NCBI GenBank assembly: GCA_018367495.1
Contig: JAGZGB010000023.1
Coordinates: 1-22,539, forward strand
Source: Veillonella sp.
GTDB taxonomy: Bacteria; Bacillota_C; Negativicutes; Veillonellales; Veillonellaceae
Length of the DNA: 22,539 nucleotides
Direction of reading: 5' to 3'
Numbering within the stretch: the first letter of the stretch is position 1; each line of letters begins with the position of its first letter. The position numbers were made by a program, and so were the translations under genes. A model generated the notes under the pieces. That model searched no databases, was not told the DNA's origin, and was given only the letters and a program-made list of their open reading frames with translations. Below are positions 13,660 through 21,445 of this stretch, piece after piece.

Positions 13660-14832
13660 ATGAATATATTATTTGTACGACTCAGCTACATAGGTGATAT
13701 TCTGCATGCCACACCGGCTGCGAGATGGATAAAAGAACATTATCCTGCGGCAAAGCTTCATTGGATTGTGACACCTAGCATGGTAGATCTTTTAAAGGGA
13801 AACCCCTATGTAGATGATATCATTCCTTGGGAACGGGATGAATACGAAGCACATTCTAAAAAACTACATATTTCTATGATGTGGCGCATGTGGTGGGAAC
13901 TTAGAGCTAAGTTAAAACCATACAAATTTGATGTGGCTGTCGATGTACAAGGCCGACTTATAACGGGACTTGTTTTATTAGCCTCTGGTGCGCCTATTCG
14001 CCTTGGCCTTGGTGGTACAAAAGAGCTTAATTGGTTATTTACTAATTACAAAGCAAAACCTAGTATTGATCATGTTATCAAGCGTTATATAGAAGTAGCA
14101 GAATTACTGGATACAGCTGTTGCAGAGCATAGTGATTTAAACACATCTACTGTGGCTTCTGTTGATAACGTAAAACCTTGCATAGTTAATGGTCCAACCG
14201 GTAAAAAAATATACCACATGGATTTTTTTATACCCTCTAATGTATCTAATTGGGCGGAAGAACAGTGGTCATTAGTTAATTATGATTCATCCTTAAATCG
14301 TGGGGAGGTTGACAAGCCGTTACGTTTAGGTCTTGTACTAGGCACGTCTTGGACGACGAAAGAGTGGCCGCAGGAAAAATGGTATTCACTTATTAAATCA
14401 CTAAGATATAGGGCTAATTTTGTTTGTTTAGGGGGGGCTAAAGAGGCTGATCAATACAAACCCTTGATGGATTCTTTAGCAGATGAAGGTTTTGATAAAA
14501 TTATGCTGAATATGTTAGGGAAGACGACGCTTCAAGAGGTAGGAGCTTTAATTGAAAGTTGTGATGTAGTAGTGACAGCTGATACGGGTTCGTTACATAT
14601 TGCATTAGCTTTAAATAAACCTGTGGTAGCTCTCTTTGGGCCTACTGACCCTAAGTTGTGGGGTCCATTAACTGGAAACTTTAAAATTCTTGTTAACGAT
14701 GAATTAGATTGTTTAGGTTGCCGTAAACGACGCTGTCCTAAATCTGATCAATATTGTATGTCTGGTATTGACTCAGTGCGTGTAAAAAAGGCAATTTTTG
14801 AATTGATAGGAGATAAAAATGGCAAAGTTTAA
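13660..14832 (+). CDS. glycosyltransferase family 9 (LPS heptosyltransferase type)
   Basis: A 390-residue cytoplasmic GT-B glycosyltransferase. The N-terminus NILFVRLSYIGDILHATPAA is the classic heptosyltransferase start. The nucleotide-sugar half has LGTSWTTKEWPQEKWYSLI, then SCDVVVTADTGSLHIALAL and PVVALFGPTDPKLWGP. The C-terminal cysteine cluster CLGCRKRRCPKSDQYC is common in this family. It transfers ADP-heptose or a related sugar to the LPS inner core, matching a diderm Negativicute. Start at ATG 13660 with AAGGAT upstream; a longer in-frame start at 13606 lies inside the terminator hairpin. It overlaps the next gene by 14 bases. The exact acceptor is unknown. Confidence 0.85.
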   Translation: MNILFVRLSYIGDILHATPAARWIKEHYPAAKLHWIVTPSMVDLLKGNPYVDDIIPWERDEYEAHSKKLHISMMWRMWWELRAKLKPYKFDVAVDVQGRLITGLVLLASGAPIRLGLGGTKELNWLFTNYKAKPSIDHVIKRYIEVAELLDTAVAEHSDLNTSTVASVDNVKPCIVNGPTGKKIYHMDFFIPSNVSNWAEEQWSLVNYDSSLNRGEVDKPLRLGLVLGTSWTTKEWPQEKWYSLIKSLRYRANFVCLGGAKEADQYKPLMDSLADEGFDKIMLNMLGKTTLQEVGALIESCDVVVTADTGSLHIALALNKPVVALFGPTDPKLWGPLTGNFKILVNDELDCLGCRKRRCPKSDQYCMSGIDSVRVKKAIFELIGDKNGKV

Positions 14833-15145
14833 AATTCAAAAAGGTTTATCCGATGCGGATATGATGAAAAACTTTAAAGATACTGAAAATTTTGAAGAGA
14901 CTATGCTTGATATGGAGCGTTCTGCTAAGAAACCTGTAGTACATCAAAGTCCAAAACAAAAGGAAGATGCATTTTATCGTGAATTTCTTACTGATAAGGT
15001 AGAAACATTAATTGGTAAAATGTTGCTCGACATTAAGATGGAATACTTTAAAGAAGGCGAAGGAGCGTTTTCTATCCAAGTAAAACGAGATGGTAAGAAT
15101 ATTGTTCTTGAAACGGCACCTAAAAAGGTAAAGCCAGAAAAATAA
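14819..15145 (+). CDS. small hypothetical protein coupled to the GT9 gene
   Basis: A 108-residue, highly charged protein (starts MAKFKIQKGLSDADMMKNFK) with no family I recognise. A helical N-terminal half (DTENFEETMLDMERSAKK) is followed by a C-terminal half with a possible helix (EFLTDKVETLIGKMLLDIKM) and beta strands (AFSIQVKRDGKNIVLET). AGGAG lies six bases before its ATG, inside the end of the glycosyltransferase gene; the 14-base overlap suggests translational coupling. Cytoplasmic; no membrane segment. Confidence 0.7.
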   Translation: MAKFKIQKGLSDADMMKNFKDTENFEETMLDMERSAKKPVVHQSPKQKEDAFYREFLTDKVETLIGKMLLDIKMEYFKEGEGAFSIQVKRDGKNIVLETAPKKVKPEK

Positions 15146-15158
15146 TTTTAACTAGGCT

Positions 15159-15200
15159 ATATACAAAAATTACCTATAAAAGGTAAATCGTTTTGTATAT
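15159..15200 (+). terminator. nested hairpin after the GT9 operon
   Basis: ATATACAAAA pairs with TTTTGTATAT, and inside it TTACCT pairs with AGGTAA. It starts 14 bases after the stop at 15145 and is followed by TTTATAAA. It is a plausible, not textbook, transcript end. Confidence 0.5.
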
Positions 15201-15430
15201 TTATAAAAATGCTATGATGTATGTTTGTTATCAATAAAAGTGATAAAGTCATAAGCGCACCAAAAAAATCGAATTACTAGATTTATAAATACCGATATAG
15301 TTTGAGTTTTATTGAATAATAACTAAAAATTATTACGATATAAATTTTGGTTACTCATTAAAAATAGAAACTTCAAAGAAATGAATTTGATTAAAAATAC
15401 ACGTTAAACTCTAGCTTTTTCGCACTTTAT

Positions 15431-15446
15431 TGTGATTTACATCACG
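15431..15446. promoter_or_regulatory. CRP/FNR-family operator
   Basis: TGTGATTTACATCACG fits TGTGA-N6-TCACA with one mismatch. Its centre is about 96 bases upstream of the predicted transcription start of the carboxyltransferase gene, an upstream-activator type of position. The binding protein is not in the window. Confidence 0.55.
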
Positions 15447-15499
15447 GAAAAATCATAATTAGATACATAAAACCATGAGTAAATTGCATAATGTGGTTG

Positions 15500-15528
15500 T
15501 TGACAAAGAATTCTATAAGTAGTCTAAT
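15500..15528 (+). promoter_or_regulatory. promoter of the carboxyltransferase gene
   Basis: A perfect TTGACA (15500-15505) and TCTAAT (15523-15528) are 17 bases apart. Transcription would start near 15535, leaving a leader of about 130 bases. Confidence 0.7.
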
Positions 15529-15668
15529 ATAAGTATGTATTAACGATATATAGCATAGTTACTCGTGTAAGCAAGTGCTAAAAAAATCGTAAAAAAATAG
15601 GTATGAGATAGTTTTGTTGTGGATGTATAAAATTACATACCCAAACTATTTCGATTTGGAGGATTAAC

Positions 15669-17021
15669 ATGGCTAAAAAATTAAAACTTATGGACACCGT
15701 TCTTCGTGACGGTCATCAATCTATTTTGGCAACTCGTATGCGTTACGAACAAATGGAACCTGTACTTGGCCTATTAGATGAAATTGGTTATGAAGCTCTT
15801 GAATGTTGGGGCGGTGCTACTTATGATAGCTGCCTTCGTTTCTTGAACGAAGATCCTTGGGAACGCCTTCGTAAATTAAAAGCAAATGTAAAAAATACTC
15901 CATTACAAATGTTACTTCGTGGCCAAAACTTATTGGGCTACAAACATTACTCTGATGATGTAGTTGAAGCATTCTGTAAAGCTGCTGTTCGTAATGGTAT
16001 CGACCGCATTCGTATTTTCGATGCATTAAATGATCCTCGTAACATGGAAGCTGCTATTAAATATTCTAAAAAAGCTGGCGCACATGTTCAATCCGCAATG
16101 GTATATACAATCTCCCCAGTACATACAACTGAAAGCTTCTTGAAAGTTGCTGAAAAATTGGTTGAAATGGGTACAGATTCTCTTTGCATTAAAGATATGT
16201 CCGGTTTGATGGCACCAAAAGACGCTTATGAAATGATTTCTACATTTAAAAAACGTTTTGGTGAATTGCCAATCGACTTGCACAGCCATTTCACATGTGG
16301 TCTTGCAACTACTACATACTGGGAAGCTGCTAAAGCTGGCGTAGATATCATCGATACTGCTATCTCTCCATTTGCTCATGCAACTAGCCAACCTGCTACT
16401 GAAACAATTATTGAAATGTTCAAAGGTACTGAATGGGATACTGGTTTAGATCTTGATAAATTTATTCCATTAGTTGAACACTTCCGTAAAGTAAAACAAC
16501 AAATCGCTGAAGAATTCAACTTGAAACCAGCTAGCGATGTAATCCCAGCTGTTCGTCGTTACCAAATCCCAGGCGGTATGTTGTCCAATACTCAAAATCA
16601 ATTGAATGAAATGGGTATGGGCGATCGCTTCTTCGACGTTATGGATGAAATGCCACGTGTACGTGCTGACTTGGGTTACCCTCCATTGGTAACTCCAACT
16701 TCTCAAATCGTAGGTACAATGGCTATGATGAACGTTATGATGGGCGACCGTTATAAAATGGTTCCTAACGAAGTTAAAGATCTTGTACGTGGTAAATATG
16801 GCGCATTGCCAGCACCAATTTCTGAAGAAATTCAAAAAACTATCATTGGTGATGAAGAACCTATTACTTGCCGTCCTGCAGATCTTATCGAACCTGAATT
16901 GGCAGGTTACACTGAAGATTTGAACTCCAAAGGTTACAGTGGCATTACTGAAGAAGACGTATTAACATACGCTATGTTCCCAGAAGTTGCTATTAACTTC
17001 TTCGAAGCTAACCGTCGTTAA
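15669..17021 (+). CDS. oxaloacetate decarboxylase/pyruvate carboxylase carboxyltransferase subunit
   Basis: A 450-residue carboxyltransferase of the OadA/PycB/transcarboxylase-5S family. The TIM-barrel metal and catalytic residues are visible: D14 in DTVLRDGHQS, the carboxylated-lysine position K175 in LCIKDMSGLM, and H205 and H207 in DLHSHFTCGLA; WGGATYD and RGQNLLGY are family signatures. It moves a carboxyl group between biotin and pyruvate/oxaloacetate in the cytoplasm. There is no C-terminal biotinyl (AMKM-type) domain; full OadA proteins are near 600 residues, so the biotin carrier must be encoded elsewhere. Codon choice is uniform, as in highly expressed genes. It is monocistronic: strong promoter, CRP-like site, long leader, GGAGG start, and its own terminator. 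Pyruvate carboxylase B, decarboxylase alpha and 5S cannot be told apart by sequence here. Confidence 0.88.
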   Translation: MAKKLKLMDTVLRDGHQSILATRMRYEQMEPVLGLLDEIGYEALECWGGATYDSCLRFLNEDPWERLRKLKANVKNTPLQMLLRGQNLLGYKHYSDDVVEAFCKAAVRNGIDRIRIFDALNDPRNMEAAIKYSKKAGAHVQSAMVYTISPVHTTESFLKVAEKLVEMGTDSLCIKDMSGLMAPKDAYEMISTFKKRFGELPIDLHSHFTCGLATTTYWEAAKAGVDIIDTAISPFAHATSQPATETIIEMFKGTEWDTGLDLDKFIPLVEHFRKVKQQIAEEFNLKPASDVIPAVRRYQIPGGMLSNTQNQLNEMGMGDRFFDVMDEMPRVRADLGYPPLVTPTSQIVGTMAMMNVMMGDRYKMVPNEVKDLVRGKYGALPAPISEEIQKTIIGDEEPITCRPADLIEPELAGYTEDLNSKGYSGITEEDVLTYAMFPEVAINFFEANRR

Positions 17022-17031
17022 TCTAAAGATT

Positions 17032-17063
17032 AAAAGAGGATTCCTTAGGAATCCTCTTTTTTT
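17032..17063 (+). terminator. intrinsic terminator of the carboxyltransferase gene
   Basis: GAGGATTCC and GGAATCCTC form a perfect 9-pair stem with loop TTA, flanked by AAAA and a run of seven T. It starts about ten bases after the stop. Confidence 0.9.
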
Positions 17064-17435
17064 GTTGTAATTAAATAAAATGGTATATGACACAAAAGAT
17101 TTTATGCTTGGAGATATAATATTTTTATATTTAGATTATATAAAACTTATAGAGGACTCTGTAGAGTGTAGTAATAAACTTAATATATTATGTCCAAAAA
17201 ATTACTTATATTGTAATATTATAATTTACACGGATGCGTGTAAATTATGTTTAAACTTGAAAAATACTAGATAATAAAAGGCTTAATAAACACCTTTAAT
17301 ATCTACTAATTATAAACTGATAATGAAGAAAATATGAAATATAAATCATTTTTTTGTGCTTTTTACTTGCTTTAAGTATTAAAAATAGCGTAAACTATAA
17401 GGAGTATCTGATATTTATGATATTGAGGTAACCCT
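17064..17435 (+). other. AT-rich intergenic region
   Basis: There is no supported gene. A 64-codon frame from 17080 lacks a ribosome site and has irregular composition. It holds the palindrome at 17221-17248 and, near 17366-17403, the probable kinase promoter region (TTGCTT, 18 bases, TAAACT) with ATAGCG and CTATAAGGA, both also seen upstream of htrA. Confidence 0.5.
17221..17248. promoter_or_regulatory. perfect 11-base inverted repeat
   Basis: ATAATTTACAC and GTGTAAATTAT around GGATGC. No T-run follows, so this is not a terminator. It may be an operator for an unlinked dimeric regulator, about 190 bases before the kinase gene. Confidence 0.5.
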
Positions 17436-18776
17436 GTGAATTTACAAATACGAATTTGGATATCCAATGTTGTGCTCTTTGTAGTACCTATTCTGATAGC
17501 AATTATATTGTTTTTGCTATACTTTACAGGTTTGCGCATATTGGCTAATGCCGGTTACTATTTGCGTATTGAGCAGGAACAACAGTTTAAAAGTGTCAGT
17601 CGAATCACTGAAACAATTACCTTTTATGGTTTAGAAAATAATTTAATAGATAACTTAGTAAAGCCTAGCTATAGCCTACTTGATCCGAAGGAAGTATACG
17701 TCGAGGTATTAGATCAAGGAAATCTAGTGTATAACTATGGTAATCCTCAAATTTATAGCGCTTCTGCTATTGTTGGTCTTATTGATGTAAACCCTGAACT
17801 ACAAGGGATTGTATATCAGTCCAATAATACTTTTGTCTATGAAATGAGGAAATATGATGGACGCCATGCTTACGTATACCATATTGCTATAAAGAGAGCT
17901 ACTCATGGTAGTGATAGCTTAATGGAATCAGTTTCTTTTTATATCATTGTAGTGGCTATATTACTCTTTATTGTTACCTTCTTTGCTATTAATCGATTCG
18001 TTACACGATTTATTATGATTCATGTTAAGAATATGACTAAATCATTAGAAATGGCGAATCGTCAGATTGAAATGGAACAGGAGCAACAGAAAGAGTTATT
18101 GGCGGGGATATCCCATGATATTAGAACGCCATTAACGGCTATTAAAGCTTATGCAGAAGGTGTTCGTGACGGTATTGCCCCAACAGAAGAGCAACAGAAA
18201 CGATACATGGGAATCATTTTGAAACGGGCAAATGATTTAGATTCGATGTTAGAGGAGTTATTCCTTATTACGACATTAAATTATAAGAAGGAGTCACGTC
18301 CATCTGAAAGAATTGAGCTTGGTCAATATGTACGTGATTTTGTAGAGGATCATATAGCTCCTTATCAAACAAGAGGGCTTGAAATTAAGTTCCGTATAGC
18401 TGCAGAGAATGCTTTTATTAATGCAAATCCACAATTGTTACAACGTGTTTTACAAAATGTGTTGAATAATAGTGCTAAGTATAAAATGGCTGATTTAGGT
18501 CATTGTGTAATTGATGTGACTAGTGATGATGATTTTGTGTACTGTGTCATCAGCGATGATGGTCCAGGGGTACCACCAGAATCTCTAGAACGTCTGATGC
18601 GCCCATTCTACCGTGTAGATTCGTCTCGTACGAACCCACAAGAAGGTAGTGGTCTAGGATTGTCTATTATTCGTCGAATTATGGAAATCTTTGAAGGCCG
18701 AGTTGTGATTGAAAATGTAAGGCCACATGGTCTACGTATTATATTAGAATTTCCTAAACAAGGAGAAGAATCATGA
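17436..18776 (+). CDS. sensor histidine kinase
   Basis: A 446-residue membrane kinase starting at GTG (GAGGT seven bases upstream). TM1 is about residues 10-34 and TM2 about 166-188, enclosing an extracytoplasmic sensor of about 130 residues. A short HAMP-like linker leads to the dimerisation helix with H227 in GISHDIRTPL, then the ATPase domain: N box NVLNNSAKYK (341-350), G1 DDGPGVP (374-380), F box RPFYRVD, G2 GSGLGLS (404-410). It phosphorylates the OmpR-type regulator whose gene overlaps its stop by 4 bases. It lies upstream of an htrA gene, like CssS of Bacillus, so it may sense envelope protein stress; that is inference. The ligand is unknown. Confidence 0.92.
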   Translation: MNLQIRIWISNVVLFVVPILIAIILFLLYFTGLRILANAGYYLRIEQEQQFKSVSRITETITFYGLENNLIDNLVKPSYSLLDPKEVYVEVLDQGNLVYNYGNPQIYSASAIVGLIDVNPELQGIVYQSNNTFVYEMRKYDGRHAYVYHIAIKRATHGSDSLMESVSFYIIVVAILLFIVTFFAINRFVTRFIMIHVKNMTKSLEMANRQIEMEQEQQKELLAGISHDIRTPLTAIKAYAEGVRDGIAPTEEQQKRYMGIILKRANDLDSMLEELFLITTLNYKKESRPSERIELGQYVRDFVEDHIAPYQTRGLEIKFRIAAENAFINANPQLLQRVLQNVLNNSAKYKMADLGHCVIDVTSDDDFVYCVISDDGPGVPPESLERLMRPFYRVDSSRTNPQEGSGLGLSIIRRIMEIFEGRVVIENVRPHGLRIILEFPKQGEES

Positions 18777-19462
18777 GTGAACATATCTTAATTATTGAAG
18801 ACGATTTGGATATTGCCAATATTGAACGTGACTATTTAATGGTGGCAGGTTACGATGTAACTATTATGACTAATGGTACAGAGGGTATCGAAGCTGCGTT
18901 GAATACTCCTGTAGACCTTATCATCCTTGACGTTATGTTACCTGAAATGGATGGTTTTGAAGTTTGTCGCCAAATTCGTGATAAGGTTCGCGTGCCAATT
19001 GTAATGGTAACGGCTCGTCTTGATGATATTGATAAAATCCGTGGCTTAGGTGTAGGTGCTGATGACTATATTGAAAAACCATTTTCTCCATCTGTATTGA
19101 TTGCAAAAATTAAAGCTATGCTGGCACAATATAAACGTTTAACAGAACGTGATGCTATGGAGACTAATGCGATTCAATCCGGTGAAATTCGTCTTGATCC
19201 TAAGATGATGAAGGTTTGGGTAAACGAAAAAGAAGTTCACCTTAAAAAGAAAGAGTTCCAATTATTAGAATTTTTAATGCGTAATCGTGATATCGTATTT
19301 AGTAAAGAAGAGTTATATTCTCGTGTATGGGGACTTGATTCTTATGGTGACTATGCTACTGTAGCAGTACACATCAATCGTTTACGTGAAGAAATTGAAG
19401 ATAATCCATCTGATAGTAAGCATATTATTACCGTATGGGGTGTAGGTTATAAATTTGTTTAA
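18773..19462 (+). CDS. OmpR/PhoB-family response regulator
   Basis: A 229-residue regulator. The receiver domain (residues 3-115) has the acidic pair D10/D11, phospho-acceptor D53 in LIILDVMLPEMDG, T80 and K102 in IEKPF. The winged-helix output domain (about 135-229) has LKKKEFQLLEFLMRN, the VWGLDSYGDYATVAVHINRL recognition region and the final TVWGVGYKF. AAGGAG lies upstream of the ATG, which overlaps the kinase stop (ATGA). Members bind direct repeats about 11 bases apart; such repeats (TTAAGA) lie before htrA at 20069-20109, making htrA its best local target. Confidence 0.92.
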   Translation: MSEHILIIEDDLDIANIERDYLMVAGYDVTIMTNGTEGIEAALNTPVDLIILDVMLPEMDGFEVCRQIRDKVRVPIVMVTARLDDIDKIRGLGVGADDYIEKPFSPSVLIAKIKAMLAQYKRLTERDAMETNAIQSGEIRLDPKMMKVWVNEKEVHLKKKEFQLLEFLMRNRDIVFSKEELYSRVWGLDSYGDYATVAVHINRLREEIEDNPSDSKHIITVWGVGYKFV

Positions 19463-19582
19463 TGATTGAAAAATGATTTCATTTTGAATTCACGTAATTG
19501 TTGGCTGTTGATAAAATATGTATTTATAGAGAGTTATTATATAGATATAATCAAAGATTTAAAAATTGTTTATATACTTCCT

Positions 19583-19610
19583 TTGATAGTTTAGATATTC
19601 CATGTATACT
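19583..19610 (+). promoter_or_regulatory. promoter of the small RNA at 19617
   Basis: TTGATA (19583-19588) and TATACT (19605-19610) are 16 bases apart. The predicted start is at the base of a long closing stem. Confidence 0.55.
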
Positions 19611-19616
19611 TATTTA

Positions 19617-19788
19617 AGTAAGGCTGATATTTAGTTCTAGATAAGAAATAACTAAACTTCTCTCTCTTAATAAGTTCTCTCTCAGCTTATCTAGATTACA
19701 TATACTCTCTCTCAACAGTCCTTACACTCTCAAACTATATGCATAAAGGGCATTCCTAGCGACGGCTAGTGAATGCCCTTTATGTTTT
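19617..19788 (+). ncRNA. structured small RNA with four CU-rich segments (RNA2)
   Basis: About 170 bases, no ORF, promoter on one side and terminator on the other. Closing stem: GTAAGG+CTG (19618-19626) with CAG+T+CCTTAC (19716-19725). Upper stem: CTAGATAAG (19637-19645) with CTTATCTAG (19686-19694), perfect. The 40-base apical loop has CTTCTCTCTCTT and TTCTCTCTCAG; the internal loop has ACTCTCTCTCAAC; the tail has ACTCTCAAAC. Four CU-rich segments kept single-stranded suggest an RNA that pairs with purine-rich ribosome sites, as Listeria LhrC does. The long stem with a large internal bubble also recalls 6S RNA, without clear 6S signatures. It lies between a two-component system and htrA. The 3' module is shared with the RNA at 8013. 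Confidence 0.6.
19745..19788 (+). terminator. intrinsic terminator of RNA2
   Basis: AAAGGGCATTC (19745-19755) pairs with GAATGCCCTTT (19771-19781), and inside it CTAGC with GCTAG around GACG. ATGTTTTT follows. It also stops any read-through from the regulator gene. Confidence 0.85.
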
Positions 19789-19914
19789 TATGATAGCTTC
19801 ATATAGAGAGCTTTTTATATCATGTCTCTCAGATTGAATTGTTCTTTAGAAACTATTGGAAACATATTATTTATAGAAATTATATTTTTATAATAGATGT
19901 AATAAATTGTTTTC

Positions 19915-19943
19915 TTGCATTGTAAAGTGTTGCGTACTATAAT
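19915..19943 (+). promoter_or_regulatory. promoter of the htrA leader
   Basis: TTGCAT (19915-19920) and a perfect TATAAT (19938-19943) are 17 bases apart. The start would fall at the left edge of the 40-base palindrome. Confidence 0.65.
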
Positions 19944-19946
19944 AGG

Positions 19947-19986
19947 TTCATCAAAAATCGATTTTATAAAATTGATTTTTGATGAA
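19947..19986. promoter_or_regulatory. 40-base palindrome at the htrA upstream promoter
   Basis: The left arm TTCATCAAAAATCGATTTTA and right arm TAAAATTGATTTTTGATGAA are 20 bases each with no spacer and one mismatch (a G-U pair in RNA). There is no T-run after it. It is either an operator covering the transcription start or a very stable leader hairpin. Confidence 0.75.
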
Positions 19987-20017
19987 AGTACGTGTAATGC
20001 TATATTGCATTGCTATT

Positions 20018-20048
20018 AAAGTGTTTGTTCAATTACGATTAACACTTT
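20018..20048 (+). other. leader hairpin before htrA
   Basis: AAAGTGTT pairs with AACACTTT across 15 bases. An AATGC/GCATT pair lies just upstream (about 19997-20012). With the palindrome they give the predicted htrA leader three stems in a row. Confidence 0.4.
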
Positions 20049-20068
20049 CACTGATAATTAATATAGCG

Positions 20069-20109
20069 TTAAGATAGCCTTAAGAAGTGCTATAAGGAAA
20101 TCATTAAGA
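20069..20109 (+). promoter_or_regulatory. TTAAGA direct repeats upstream of htrA
   Basis: TTAAGA at 20069, 20080 and 20104, with a degenerate copy (ATAAGG) at 20092, gives 11-12-base steps, one helical turn each. This is the usual layout for OmpR-family regulators. The preceding ATAGCG (20063-20068) and internal CTATAAGGA (20090-20098) also occur before the kinase gene. Confidence 0.5.
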
Positions 20110-20129
20110 AATGATATGAGGAGATACGC

Positions 20130-21224
20130 ATGAATTTTTCAAAATATAAAAAATCAATTATTGCCTGTGTACTAGCTCTTGGTATTGGTGTAGGTGGTGG
20201 ATACTATTTCTTTGGTAATCCTGTTACACATCAAACAACTGTGAAGGAGCAAACTAAACAAACTAAACCTATTACGGATACACGTAATACATACGTAGTT
20301 CAAGCGGCAAAAGAATCTGGCCCAGCTGTGGTAGGTATTACTACGCAAGTTTTTCAAAAGGATATTTTTAATCGCACTATCTATGCTGGTGAAGGTGTTG
20401 GTTCTGGTGTGCTCATAGATAATGAAGGGCATATTGTAACGAACAACCATGTTGTAGCAGGTGCTAAAAATGGTGAAGTTACCGTATCGCTTTCTGATGG
20501 CTCTACTGTAACAGGCACAGTTATTGGCACCGATTCACAAACGGACTTAGCTGTTGTTAAGATTAAACCGCCTAAAGATATTAAACCAATTAAAATTGGT
20601 GACTCCGATTCCTTGCAAGTAGGGGAACCGGCCATCGCTATTGGCAATCCACTAGGTCTTGAATTTAAAGGCTCTGTTACATCTGGTGTAATTAGTGCGT
20701 TAGCACGTACTATTGATGATCAGGGTCAACGATTCCCATTGATTCAAACTGATGCAGCTATTAATCCTGGTAACTCTGGTGGGGCCCTTATCAATGCAGA
20801 TGGCGAGTTAATCGGTATTAATAGCTCTAAGATTTCTAAAGAAGGCGTTGAAGGTATGGGTTTTGCCATTCCAATTAACTCAGCCATGACAGTTGTAGAT
20901 TCTATTATTAAAAATGGTAAGGTTGTACGCCCTTATATTGGTGTGTGGGCTGTAGATCGGCAAACAGCAGCACGTAACAATGTAAGTTATGAGGGAGATG
21001 GCCTTCTCATTGTTCAGCTTGATCAAAATGGTCCTGCTGCACAGGCTGGTTTAGTAGAAGGTGATACAATTGCTCAAATTGATGGAAAGGAAATTAGTAC
21101 GTTGCTTGAATTAAAAGAGCAAATTGATGCTAAAAGCCCTGGAGATACAATTTTAGTATCTTATACTCATAATGGTAAAATGAAAAGCACACAGCTTAAA
21201 TTAGGCCAAGCATCTTCGAATTAA
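20130..21224 (+). CDS. htrA: HtrA/DegP-type serine protease
   Basis: A 364-residue membrane-anchored envelope protease. An N-terminal anchor (IACVLALGIGVGGGYYFF, residues 11-28) and a polar linker lead to the trypsin-like domain with the full triad: H107 in TNNHVVAG, D139 in SQTDLAVVK and S216 in NPGNSGGAL. One C-terminal PDZ domain follows (about 265-360; RPYIGVWAV, then NGPAAQAGLVEGD). It degrades or refolds damaged exported proteins. GAGGAG lies six bases before the ATG. It follows a two-component system and has matching direct repeats in its promoter, resembling the CssRS-htrA link in Bacillus. It is monocistronic with its own terminator. Confidence 0.93.
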   Translation: MNFSKYKKSIIACVLALGIGVGGGYYFFGNPVTHQTTVKEQTKQTKPITDTRNTYVVQAAKESGPAVVGITTQVFQKDIFNRTIYAGEGVGSGVLIDNEGHIVTNNHVVAGAKNGEVTVSLSDGSTVTGTVIGTDSQTDLAVVKIKPPKDIKPIKIGDSDSLQVGEPAIAIGNPLGLEFKGSVTSGVISALARTIDDQGQRFPLIQTDAAINPGNSGGALINADGELIGINSSKISKEGVEGMGFAIPINSAMTVVDSIIKNGKVVRPYIGVWAVDRQTAARNNVSYEGDGLLIVQLDQNGPAAQAGLVEGDTIAQIDGKEISTLLELKEQIDAKSPGDTILVSYTHNGKMKSTQLKLGQASSN

Positions 21225-21266
21225 TCAGAGTATTAAATATATTAGTAGATTAAATTTAATTGAAAT

Positions 21267-21296
21267 AAAAATCCTCATCTAAGATGAGGATTTTTT
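21267..21296 (+). terminator. intrinsic terminator of htrA
   Basis: ATCCTCATCT pairs with AGATGAGGAT with almost no loop, flanked by AAAA and TTTTTT. Confidence 0.88.
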
Positions 21297-21445
21297 ATTT
21301 CAGTTGAATTATTAGACTAGATTTGTGTAAAACCACTTGTAAAGCATATAAATTTTTAAAGTATTTTATATCTATAAATTCAGTAATTATCTATGTTTGT
21401 GATCGTTGGAATGTGTTAACTTTTATTTGGTAAAATATATTTTTA

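Larger units (their letters stand above)
15201..15668 (+). other. long AT-rich control region of the carboxyltransferase gene
   Basis: There is no gene in this stretch. Besides the sites listed separately it has an inverted repeat TTATCA/TGATAA (15228-15246), and a leader of about 130 bases in which AGATAGTTT (15606-15614) pairs with AAACTATTT (15643-15651) around an inner TGTA/TACA, just before the GGAGG ribosome site (15659-15663). Confidence 0.5.

Noticed and set aside
17080..17274. 64-codon ORF between the carboxyltransferase and the kinase
   Set aside because: No ribosome site, odd composition (isoleucine/tyrosine/cysteine-rich AT translation), and it runs through the 17221-17248 palindrome.
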